Part shown: positions 9,505 to 19,079 of the stretch, piece by piece
Position numbering within the stretch: position 1 is the first letter of the stretch
How the letters are laid out: the number at the start of each line of letters is the position of its first letter
Assembly: GCA_002049455.2 (NCBI GenBank)
Contig: KV918958.1
Location: forward strand, 1 to 64,000
Length of the DNA: 64,000 bases
Direction: 5' to 3'
DNA from: Porphyra umbilicalis
Taxonomy: Eukaryota > Rhodophyta > Bangiophyceae > Bangiales > Bangiaceae
Notes under the pieces: generated by a model
What the model saw: the letters and a program-made list of their open reading frames with translations, nothing else
The model's database searches: none
Told to the model about the DNA's origin: nothing
Translations under genes and position numbers: made by a program

Positions 9505-12006
9505 CTGTCCCAGCTGCCGACCTCCTGCCGGTCACCGCCGGAGAGGCGTGGGCCCCACCGCATGCCCACGAACGCTCACACAGTTGTGATCGACACCTGG
9601 GTAGCCTGCGTCAGCGGCGGCCGGCGCTAGTCCGCCAACAGCAGCAGAAGCATTGCGGGTAGCCCGTGGCTCCTCCAGGGCCGGAGAGCAGGACGCGATG
9701 GCAGCCGGCCGCGTCGTGGCACGGCCGACGACGTCATGCGAGGCCGCTCAGGTTGGGCACCCGGCGGTCTGCATCCATTCAACAGAGTTGAGGGCCGGGA
9801 GGCACACCCTCGGCCACAGAGGCGGACGCCACGAATAAGGCGTGCAGGCTGCCAGGGACGGATCAAACCGACACTTGCCGACGACCGCCGCAGGAGCGAG
9901 TCCAATCGACAGACGGGCCCCACTCCTCTGTGTCGGTCCGCTGGTCGTCAGCAACACACACCAACACGCAAGGTCGTGGCGGTGCTGCACGAGTCACTTC
10001 GTGAGGGGGGTGAACCGCGCCCACCTCCCGAACCGCTGGCACGTGGCGCGACACCCCATCGGACCAATCAGTAATGAGAGTGTGCTGCCGATTGGCCTGA
10101 CGGAATCGGCGCTTGCTGACGGCTCGTCCCGGGTGGCCCGCCCGAAACGGCGGTCCCGTCGAGATTTCCCTCGAACGGAGTGCCCCGATCGTGGCGGCGG
10201 CCGTTGAGAAACGGGGGGGGTCGTGGCAGCTACGGACTGTGCTCGGCTTGCCGCTGCCGAGGTGCCAGCCGTCCGAGATTCCTGGACCACAGGACGAAGA
10301 TGGAGTGCCGGCGGCGGTTCCCTGCGTCCACGAACGGCCTTGTGCAGACCGGGACGGCAGGGCGGTCAGATCTGTTGGGGGCGACGCCCATACGACGCCC
10401 ACTTCAGCACCGAAGGGGCGTCCTGTGCTCCAGATGAGGTTGCTCGAAAGCACTTGCGATCGGGGCTCTGGCCTAGATCCGGGACGTGGCGCGCACTTGC
10501 TGGGCGCTACCACATCACGCAGGGCCGGCCGTGGGTCCGATACGAAACTCCATGGCGATTGCCGCATTCCCATTCGCAGCGCGGCCAGCTCGGGTGCCTG
10601 CAGCACCCAACAACGGCGCCAAAACCGAAGCTCCTGGCGCTCACCCCCATTCCTGAATCGCAGCTGCTGAAGGGGACGTCCGCGGCGTCCTCTCTTGAAA
10701 GAAGCTTCAACCACGACGCAGCCTGTTGACGGCAATGGCAGCCATTGCCGGTACAGGACCCCTCGTGGTTGGGCATGCCCCTGCGGGAGGCGAGATGGCA
10801 GCGCCAGCAGGTGGACGGCGCAGCTCCTTGCACGGCATCTCTGACAAACAGAAAGCACCACAGAGCAAGCACAGTCGCGGGTGGGCGGCCCTTGGGAGAG
10901 GCCGTCGGGCGGGTGTGTGGGGCCTTCTTGGTACACAATGTGGTGCACTGTGTTTAGTTCCATCACACAACCTGGCGGACCGGTCCGGTGTGTGCCCCCC
11001 TCCCCCCCCCCCACGAGGACACCGCCGGTACGCCCGGTTGCAGCTCGCGGCGCGGACGAGCCGAGACAATGGGAGCAGCCGTTCGGGTGCTGCCCCGCGC
11101 ACCCACCTCGGGGGGCTTGCGCGTGTGACTGACAAACGGGTGGGTCACCGACGCTGCCACGAGGCGCACCGCGCGGGCGCGCACATGACACTGCTATGGC
11201 ATCCCGTGTCAGTGCCGCCCACGGCGCCCGCTGCCGCGCGGCCGCGAGCCCAACGCGCGGAAGCTCCCCAGCCATTGACACAAGGAGGCGGTCGGCATCC
11301 AAAAAAACAGGGCTTCACCACCGCGAGCCCCCGCCGCACGCACGCGGCTGCTCCAACGCGGCCGCCCTCGGCACCCCCACACCAACAACCGCCCAGCACA
11401 CACCCTTTCCCGCCCACGTTCCGTCAGCCACCCCCCCATCCGAGGAGGGGTGGGGCTCTCGGGAGCCACCCGGCCGCCCGCCAAGGGAGCCAAGGAGGGA
11501 CCGCACCTCCGTCCGCACCCTCGGAGCGACGGCGCCTCTGGCAGCATCAGCGCCGCCGACGGCGGCTCCATGCCAGACCCGCCGATACTGCCGCGTGGCT
11601 CTACGCCAGACCTGCTGCCGCCGGGGACGGCGCGCGGCGCCGCGGCCACTCCAGCCGCCGGCCGGGGCAGCGGCCTCGGGCGGCGGCGCTGGCGGAGACG
11701 GCCGCCGCCGTTGGCACAAGCCCAGTCGACACGCCGGCACCCTCGCGTGGGCCGATCCGTCTACCCGCAGGAAGAGCACCGACGAGGGGGGGGGAGGGGG
11801 GTCAAAGACAATCAGTGAGCCCGGTCGCTGCGCATACCACCACCACCACCACCGCCGCTTCCGCCGCCGCTGTCGCCATCGCTGCCACCGCCACCCGGCA
11901 CTGTCGACCTTCCCCGCAACGTGAGCCAACCACCAGCCGAACCACCTCCTCCACCCGCCTCCCCACCCAAAATAAGAAAAAGGAATCCCCCCAGTCACCC
12001 CCCCCC
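9505..12006. other. Intergenic, long unassigned open frames
   Basis: No recognised gene in about 2.5 kb. A minus-strand frame of 479 codons (9863-11302) and plus-strand frames of similar length overlap it. Their translations are compositionally biased, have no transmembrane pattern or known motif, and compete with one another, so none is called. C runs occur near 10993-11012. The last few hundred bases hold the 3' end of the Nramp gene and a short CACCAC array (11839-11852). Confidence 0.4.
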
Positions 12007-13997
12007 CTACACCACAGCCTCGGTGCCGTAATAGCTCGCGGGCGCGTCGGCCAAACACTCCTTGGCCTCCCCCCCTCCCCCCGCCCTCGCCCGCCCCGCC
12101 GCAGCACGCCGCTCATCGGGCGGACGACCAAGTGTACGACGAGCGCCACGTACACGGCGAGCGCGGCGGCGGCGAGCCCTCCCCCCAGCGCCCGCACGGT
12201 GGCGCCTGCCGCCCCCCCCCCCCCCCCGCCCCCCGCCGCCGCCGCCGCCGTGGAGCTCCCGCAGGCCGTCGACAACCAACCACACATTCCCCGCCACGGC
12301 CACGGCGGCGGTCGCCCAGCCGACGCGGAGCCACCCGCCGCTGCCGCCGCCGCAGCCGCCGCCACCCTCGCCACCGCCCGCCGGCAGCACGTCGGCCGCG
12401 ATGCGGAGGAGCGGCACGATCGCAAACGGCAGCGCAAACGAAACAACCACCTGCGAGCCGACAATGAGCGCGTCAGCGCCACGCTCGCCACCGGCAACCG
12501 CCACGGCCACGGCGGGGACGATCGCGGCGGCGCGGGTGGCGAGGTTGACCCCCCCCCAAAAGGCCGTTGACGGGCCCGCCCCCGCCGCGGCGGCGGCGGC
12601 GCCCCCCCCACGCCCCTGCCCGTCGGCGGGCCCGCCGCCCGCCGTGCCGCCTGCGCCCGCCCGCGCGGCGAGGCCCGGCAGAAACCCCTCACACACATAC
12701 GCGCTCGCCATGGTGCCCGTCACCGTCGCGCAGTGGCCCGACGCGAGGAGCGCCACCCCCCACGCCGCCGCCGCCGTGCGTGGCGCGCGCGGCAGCAGCG
12801 ACGACAGCAGCGCGGCTGCGTCGGCGAGGCCCACGTTGGAAAACGCCGGCAGCGCACGGTGGGGGTAGAATTGGGAGGCGGCGACGGACAGGACCGCCGC
12901 GTTGGCCACGAGGGAGCCGGTCAGGGCGAGCCCGTTTTCGAGCGTCGCGAGCGCGCACGCCGCGGGGACGGCGGCGGCGCGGGCGGCAGCGGTGCGGCGG
13001 TGGCGGGTGGAGGTCGCGAGGTCGCAAGTGGGGGTGTGGCGGGCGGGGGGGGGGGGGGGGGGGGGGGCGTCGGGGATGGGCACGTAGTCGCCGCCAAAGG
13101 CGCCGCCGCGCGTGTCGCCCTCCTCTCCCAGACTCGCTAGACTCACTGTGTCGACGCCATTGCCGCCGTTCCCCTCCACGCCGCTCTCTGCAGCAAGAAT
13201 CTCCGCCGCCACATCGTCGAGTACCTCCTCCCGGTGGTCAAGCACCAGCCCCGAGTGCAAAAACGCATTGTGGGGCATCACGACCGCGCCGAGGAGGCTC
13301 ACCGCCAGGAAGGCGCTGTCGCCCACCCCCCCCACGCCGCCGACCACCCCGTCGGCGGCCGGGAGGCTCGGCACGACCGCCCCCCAGGCGGCAGCCGCCC
13401 AGTCGGGCCCCGCCGCCGCCGCGTCGCCAATGACGCACACGAGGATCAGCGCGAGGAGGCCTTCCATAACCCACTCGACCGCTCGCAAGCCGTAGCGCTG
13501 CAGGTAGAGGATGGCCACCGTGTCGACGGCCGACACGACCATCCCCCCGACGAGCGGCAGGCCCGTCAGCATCCGCAGCGCCACGGCGGTGCCGACCACC
13601 TCGGCCACGTCAAACGCAAGGATGGACGCTTGGGCGGCGGCAAAGAGCACGGCCCGCATCGACGGCGGGTACTCGTCGCCGGCGAGCGCGGCGAGGTGCC
13701 GCCCCGACACGATGCCCACGTGCGCGGCGAGCGTTTGCATGACAAACCCGGCGGCGGTGGTGGAGACCAGCACCCACAGGAGGGCGTAGCCGTAGCGCGC
13801 GCCAGCTTGGAGGTCGACCTCAATGTTGCCAGGGTCAATAAAGGCGACGGAGACGAGGAAGCCCGGGCCGACGAATTTGGCAAAGCGGGCCCAGGAGAAG
13901 CGTACGGTGTGGGGGGGGGGGGGGTCGACACCTTGAGCGGGCCCGGCACGGGGGGGACGCCGGTGGCGCCCATGTCCTCCCCGGGGTGCCGCGCCAT
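12007..13997 (-). CDS. Nramp divalent-metal transporter, frame broken at homopolymers
   Basis: SLC11/Nramp proton-coupled Mn/Fe transporter. Family marks: FVGPGFLVSVAFIDPGN (TM1, DPGN near 13823-13834), MPHN (TM6, near 13265-13278), a consensus loop ASGHCATVTGTMASAYVCEGFL (here split for length: GHCATVTGT then CEGFL) and SFALPFAIVPLL. Length ~660 residues is longer than the usual 480-550 because of Gly/Pro loops. The best start is the ATG at 13997 (MARHPGEDMGATG), but it is in another frame from TM1; the switch falls in a 14-nt G run at 13911-13924. The last helix (AVYVALVVHLVV) is again in a different frame after a 16-nt C run at 12212-12227. The C-terminal end ECLADAPASYYG at 12007 needs a third switch near C runs at 12069-12082. 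A 23-nt run (13045-13067) in a loop keeps frame. Sequence-length error is the simplest reason; real mutation or slippage cannot be excluded. Membrane location (plasma or vacuole) unknown. Confidence 0.8.
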
Positions 13998-15716
13998 GAA
14001 TCCAGAGGGAGAAGGGGGGGGTTGAAAGGGAGATTGGCGGCGGACACGCAGAGGGAGGAAAGAGACCGGCCGTGTCGAGCAGCGGCAGGTGCGACGAGCC
14101 GTGACCGTCTGGCGGGGGTGAGATAAGGAAAGGAGCACCGCCCGAGTACAAAAGGCGGGTGGCGGCAGCGGCGGCGGCAGGGGCAGTGGGCGGCCGCGCC
14201 CGCGGTCCGCGCCGGGCGGAGGTCGTGTCCCGCCGCGACCCACGGCCACGCACCGCGTCGGCCGACCACGCCGCCGCCGCCACCCCCCCGCCGGCAGCCG
14301 GCGTTCACGCGGCGGCGCCGACCGTCAGCGTGGCCACCGCGGGGCGGTGGTCACTAGGCCGGCACGGCGGCAGAGCCGTCGTCAATGGCGGTGGTGGTCG
14401 GCCGGCCGCCCCACCCCCCCCCCCTCCAATCACGCCGCCACCGGAGCCACCGGCTGCCGCAGGCCACCGCCAGTCGCAGACGCCCAACGCCAGCCGCGCG
14501 GCGGCACGGCGGGCGCCGCCGACGACAGCGCCAGCACCCCCGGGGCGACGGGCCGCGGCCGCACCGCGGGACAGCGGCGCCGGGTCGGGGAGCGTCGGCA
14601 GCGGACATGGCCGCCGCCATCATGGTACTGGAGGATACACGCCATGATATGATAGCCGGCGGACGTCCGCCGGCCCGCACCCGCGCCGGCGGTGCGGGGC
14701 GAGCGTCGGCCGCGGATCGTCACAGTCGGGGCCACAAACCGACGCCCGCGTCGGCGTACCTGGACAAATTTGATGGCCGTGGAAGGGGCCGAGGGCCAAT
14801 CGTCGGAAACCCGGTGCCGCCTGACGAAACCCAAACGGCACAGGACGAACCCGAACGGCACGAAGTCGTTCGGCTTTTGTTCGAGTGTTCGTCCGGCGAA
14901 CGAACGCCGGATGTTCCCGGTTTTCGTCCGACACAGTGACTATCCGCCCACAGCGACCTGTCAGAGAGGTGCGTGTCGAGGCCTCTGTGAGAGGCATGCA
15001 CACAGCCAGCCCGGCTCGAAGTCGATTTTCATGACAGTCCCAGATCTTGACAAAAACAAACATGGCCAATCAGAGTCCCTCTGGCGGCAAGGTCACCAAG
15101 TCTATGAGACAAGTCAAGCCTCGAGTGCTGGTGCAACTCCAAGTCCGAATGAGAAGGCGCTCCTGGAGCATCATGAGAGCGTCCTGCAATCGACCGCAGA
15201 CAAACTATTGTAGTGCTGAAGACGTCAGGTGTTTGATTTTTCAAACATGGGCACCCAACCGTGCCTGTCGTACGGTCTTGCCGGGGCAAGGAGAGGTGTG
15301 CCGGTCTGGAGTGGAAGCTACAGGAGAGGGGCGAGCTCTACGAGAGCAACCGATACATCTTACTGACAGGGCAGTCCTTGCCTTGGCTGACTCTTCCAAG
15401 TCCGCCATCCTCTCCTGGTCGACACTCACGCACTCTGGTTGCCATGCTGCCGAAAGAGCCTTCGTGCATCTGGGGCGGCAGCAGCGGACAAGAGATGGGG
15501 GATACTGTGGAGGCGCAAGTTTTACGACGCGGGGGAGCGGCAATGGCTGCGGACGTCCACAGCGGTGGACGTGGAGGAGGACAGCGGCGTCGGTGGGGGG
15601 AAGGGCAGCGGTGGGCGGGGGACGGGAGGTCGGAAGGGACGAGGTCTGGACGTGAGCAAGAAAGGGCAGGTGCAGGGAAGTGTGGAGAGTTGAGGCGTGG
15701 GGAGGGAGGAGCAAGT
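13998..15716. other. Intergenic upstream of the Nramp gene
   Basis: Low-complexity GC-rich to about 14600, then more mixed sequence. Near 14860-14930 are repeated TTCGTCCG/CGAACG motifs that recur around 15900-16050. No gene recognised on either strand. Confidence 0.4.
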
Positions 15717-15790
15717 TGGGGAGGGGGACGGCGGGGAGGGGGACGGTGGGGAGGGGGACGGCGGGGAGGGGGACGGCGTGGAGGGGGAAG
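15717..15790. repeat. 15-bp minisatellite
   Basis: About five tandem copies of a 15-bp unit read as GGGACGGCGGGGAGG, with single-base variants (GGT for GGC, GTG for GGG). It is strongly purine-rich on the plus strand and part of a longer G-rich stretch starting near 15590. Confidence 0.8.
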
Positions 15791-16278
15791 GGTGAGAGGC
15801 AGAGGACCGGTGTCCTTAGCTTAGCAGTCTCAGTCGTCATCATTATTAGATAAATTGTAGCACCGGAAGAAGTACTGTCAGGAGGATGCCGAGCTGTGTT
15901 TTGGGCGCCAACGTTTGTCCGGACGAAAGGCCATTCGTTCGGCCGCTCGTCTCACCGGACGACTGCCGAACGCTAGGGCTGACGAATGTCGATTCGTCCG
16001 GTGGATGCTATCCGAACGAGAAACGGACGAAAAAGAGTGTTCACTCGAGGGCACCCGATGTCCCACGATCTCTGCGCCCTCTTGCCTGCGGCTGGCGTGG
16101 GACATGATGAGTCACGTCACATCCCGTGACGTGGCGTGTGCCTGCAGCAAAAAAGGTAGCGCGTCTGAGGGAGAGGTTTCTACATTGGATAGACAAGCTG
16201 CACTGAATGTGAGTGCCACTGAAGGACTGTTTCTGATGGGGTGCGGATCAGAGCATGCCAGGTCAAGGCGGCCATGCT

Positions 16279-16310
16279 CATGGAACCTACAGACGTCCGA
16301 AGGTTCCATG
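16279..16310. repeat. 32-bp near-perfect palindrome
   Basis: Arms CATGGAACCT and AGGTTCCATG flank a centre ACAGACGTCCGA that is itself almost self-complementary (core GACGTC). It could be a protein-binding dyad or part of a decayed inverted-repeat element; function unknown. Confidence 0.65.
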
Positions 16311-17405
16311 GGTCCGGACCCCGACTCCTCTTGGCGGCCTGCTGGTGCGCCGACAAACCGCCGCTCCGCCGCGCGCGTGCGACGCACGCACCAAAGGGAA
16401 CCCCCATGGCGCTGCCGGCGCGGGCGGCGGGCCCCGCCTCGTGGCGCAACAAACGGCAGCAGCGCCGCCGCTGCGGCTGCGCGCGGGGCACCCCCCGCGG
16501 GGCCCTAGCGCGCGCCGCCGCTGCGGGCCGACCCGCCCCCCCGCCCCCCCCCCCCCCCGGCGCCGCGTCGACGCCCGCCGCCCGCCACCGCCACCGCGGC
16601 GGCGCCGTCGGCGCGGCGCCGTCGGGAAGGGCGGGCGGGCACCATGCGCGGCGGCGCCGTCGCCGGGGGCGGCACCCACCGCCCGCGCCCGCCCCCCGCC
16701 CCCCGAGGCGGCGACGGTGCGGGCGCCGCCGCTGGCGGGCGCCGCCCCACCCGCGGCGGCGGGCCGCGCGCCGGCGGCGCCGTTTGGGTGAACCCCGCAC
16801 CCGCGCTCCGCGCGCGCCCGACCGACCGCCCCCGGCCGCGCGCGGGTGGCGGGCGGCTGCGGCGCGGCCGCCGTGGGTGGTGGGGTACGGGGGGCAGCGA
16901 CCGCGGCAGCGGCCGCTTCTCCGCCATCCCGTCTGCCCGGGGGGGGACGTGGCACCGGCGGTGGTGGTGGTGGCGGCGGCGGTCGTCCCGCGGCACAAAA
17001 GCGTCGGCACCGGAGCGGCGTGGCGCGGGGGGCCCGGTACGTCCCAGTGGCAACTACTGGTGGGGGTGCAGCATACAGGGTGGCAGCTGCAGCCGCCACC
17101 GCGAGATTGGCGGTGGCGGCAGGGGTGGCGGCGGTGGCGCTGGGTGGACCCAGCCCCGTGAGAGGGGGGTGAGTCTGCGCGACAGCACGGAGCGAGCGGG
17201 GTGAGAGGGTGCTGGCGCGATAGACCGGTGCCAGGGAGGTGAAGGGAAGGGTGCAAACCACCCCAATACCCACTTGTTGCAGCACGCGGAAGCGAGGCGG
17301 GCCAATGCCTTGGTGTCGTCCCCATATCAATGCAGCATTTCTCTCTGCTCCTCCCCCCCCGCGCCCCGCCACCTCGCCTGTCCCGGCCAACCAGCCCCCC
17401 CCCCC
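16311..17405. other. Low-complexity GC-rich stretch, no gene assigned
   Basis: Frames are open on both strands for hundreds of codons, giving Arg/Pro/Ala-rich products. A plus-strand ATG at 16406 begins a Lys/Arg-rich frame (MALPARAAGPASWRNKRQQR) and then meets a 15-nt C run (16544-16558). It might be a basic nuclear protein, but no known domain is seen and it is not called. Confidence 0.35.
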
Positions 17406-18200
17406 TCACATGGCCATGGGCGTCGGCGGGGGCGACCAAGACGTTGGCTCCTCCGGCTCCTCCCCCTCCAGCAGCTCCTCCACGGCCGCTGTGGGCACCG
17501 GAAGGCCGTCGAGGGCGCCGAGCCCCCGGTCCGCCCCCCCCTTGAGCGCGTCCCGCACGCGCACCCACCCGCCCGCGTTGCCCGGCACGGCCCCCCGCAC
17601 AAACACCAGCCCGCGGGCCGCGTCGACGCGGAACACCCGCAAGTTCATGACCGTCCGCGGGGCGCCGCCCATGCGCCCCGCCATCTTTTTGCCCGGCCAC
17701 ACCCGCCCCGGCACGGTGCTGCCGGCGCCGATACCCCCCGGCTTGCGGTGCGCTTTGGAGTTGCCGTGCGACGCGGCGCCGCCCGCAAAGTTCCACCGCT
17801 TCATGGTGCCTTGGAAGCCCTTGCCGATCGTCGTGCCGGCCACGTCGACGAGCTGGCCGGGCACAAAGTGGGCGGCCGTCACGGCCGTGCCGACGGGCAG
17901 CAGGGCCGCTTCCGAGACGCGGAACTCCGCAGCAATCTCTTTGGGCTCCACCCCGGCGGCCGCGTAGTGGTACCGCTGCGCTTTGGGCGTGTCGTGCGCC
18001 CGGCGGGGGCCGGCGGCGACTTGGAGGCGGTGGAGACACCGCGGGTCGGACGGCAGCGGCGGCATGGCCGCCGTGACGTGGCACCGGTCGATGCACAGGA
18101 CGGTGATCGGGTGCATGGTGCCATACGAGTCGTAGAGGGACATCATGCCGAGCTTGCGGCCGAGGACGCCGACGCGCCGGAGGCCATCGCCCCACCGCAT
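17406..18200 (-). CDS. Ribosomal protein uL3, bacterial type, probably mitochondrial
   Basis: A 264-residue uL3 from the ATG at 18200. The N-terminus RVGVLGRKLGMMSLYDSYG is the usual L3 beta-strand. The family core follows: GTTIGKGFQGTMKRWNF, GGAASHGNSKAHRKPG, TVPGRVWPGKKMAGRMGG, then VFRVDAARGLVFVRGAVPGNAGGWV. uL3 contacts 23S rRNA near the peptidyl-transferase centre and is an early assembly protein. The C-terminal ~40 residues (DRGLGALDGL to PTPMAM) are an extension beyond the ~210-residue bacterial protein. Red-algal plastid genomes encode their own L3, so this nuclear copy most likely serves mitochondria. The same frame is open upstream to an ATG at 18503; that would add 101 residues beginning with an Arg-rich, acid-poor leader that resembles a mitochondrial presequence, followed by a Pro/Leu-rich segment containing a 13-nt C run. 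I keep the conservative start for coordinates but consider the longer form plausible. Confidence 0.87.
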   Translation of the reverse strand: MRWGDGLRRVGVLGRKLGMMSLYDSYGTMHPITVLCIDRCHVTAAMPPLPSDPRCLHRLQVAAGPRRAHDTPKAQRYHYAAAGVEPKEIAAEFRVSEAALLPVGTAVTAAHFVPGQLVDVAGTTIGKGFQGTMKRWNFAGGAASHGNSKAHRKPGGIGAGSTVPGRVWPGKKMAGRMGGAPRTVMNLRVFRVDAARGLVFVRGAVPGNAGGWVRVRDALKGGADRGLGALDGLPVPTAAVEELLEGEEPEEPTSWSPPPTPMAM

Positions 18201-18495
18201 CGCGGCGCCAGGGTGGGGTGGGTGGGCGGGGGGGGGCGGGGGCGCGAGGAGGGAAAAAGGGACACAGAGGGGCGAGAGAGGAGGGAGCAGCAAAAAAAAG
18301 GCAAGTACGAGTGAGCAGGCAACAGGGAGGGGGGGGGGGGGTACAGGGCAGAGAAGCAGAAACTGGGCCAGGATGAGGCGGCACGGCCGCCGAGCTGACG
18401 TCGAGGACAAGACGGCGATGCGATGGACGACGCACGTAGACGTGCGGCGGCGCGCCGTTGTGATCCTGTGACACGTGGCGAATCGCCACGCGCGA

Positions 18496-18550
18496 AAGTC
18501 CACCAGATGTTCTCAGTACACATCACGTACTGAGAACGTCTGGTGGACTT
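18496..18550. repeat. Perfect-stem hairpin in the uL3 leader region
   Basis: Two 24-bp arms (AAGTCCACCAGATGTTCTCA... and its complement) with one mismatch, separated by a 7-nt loop ACATCAC. The ATG of the longest possible uL3 frame (18503) lies inside the left arm. It may be a tiny foldback element or a regulatory stem-loop at the 5' end of the uL3 transcript. Confidence 0.75.
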
Positions 18551-18664
18551 GGTCCTCACAATCGTAGATTGATCTTATGGCCGGCGATCCTATTGCGGGA
18601 AATGTACATCGCGTCACGCAGCCACATGTAAGTATATCACATTTTTAATTCGGCATGTAAAGTA

Positions 18665-18794
18665 CAGTGCGTTCTCGTTATAAGAGAATCGTTTACAAAA
18701 GAATATGGGTCGCGAGTCTTCCTTTCCAGTCCGTGTGGGCCACTTTTTTTCATATTGAGCCGAATCAGCTGTCTCTTATAACGAGAACGCACTG
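18665..18794. mobile_element. 130-bp MITE with TA target duplication
   Basis: Terminal inverted repeats begin CAGTGCGTTCTCGTTATAAG and extend to 22 bp; the right copy is exact (CTTATAACGAGAACGCACTG). TA dinucleotides flank it at 18663-18664 and 18795-18796. Size, TIR start and TA duplication fit a non-autonomous Tc1/mariner (pogo or Stowaway-like) element. No coding capacity and no matching transposase in the window. Confidence 0.88.
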
Positions 18795-18890
18795 TATAGC
18801 TTGACCTATCCCGAAGTTCGGATAATTCGGATCTAATATGGAACGATCCAAACCGAACCGAACTTTGACTGCTCAACTCTGCTCCGCGGA

Positions 18891-18957
18891 GTCGTAGAGG
18901 ACGATTTGGACCTCTGTTGCAAGCGTTGGATGGCAGAATTTTTGAGAGAACGGCTGT
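18891..18957. mobile_element. Half copy of the foldback MITE seen at 63.3 kb
   Basis: This stretch (GTCGTAGAGG... to TTTTTGAGAGAACGGCTG) matches the right half of the element at 63332-63463, including its central GTCGTAGAGG and its terminal 18 bases, with scattered substitutions in between. The left arm is missing or unrecognisable, so it is an older truncated member. Confidence 0.72.
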
Positions 18958-19079
18958 GAAAGGTCAGGTGATGGGCAACCTCCCTGTTGCATGGTTCAGA
19001 CTCTCCCGTGCCACCACGCACCGCACGCGCATCCGACACGGCGGCTCCCCACCGCGGCGGCGGCGGCGGGAGCGCGCCA

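Noticed and set aside
9863-11302. A 479-codon minus-strand open frame upstream of cupin 2
   Set aside because: No recognisable domain, membrane pattern or codon signature; overlapping frames of similar length exist on the other strand.
16180-18489. A 769-codon minus-strand frame overlapping uL3
   Set aside because: It is a shadow of the uL3 gene in another frame plus low-complexity sequence; the uL3 motifs are in the competing frame.
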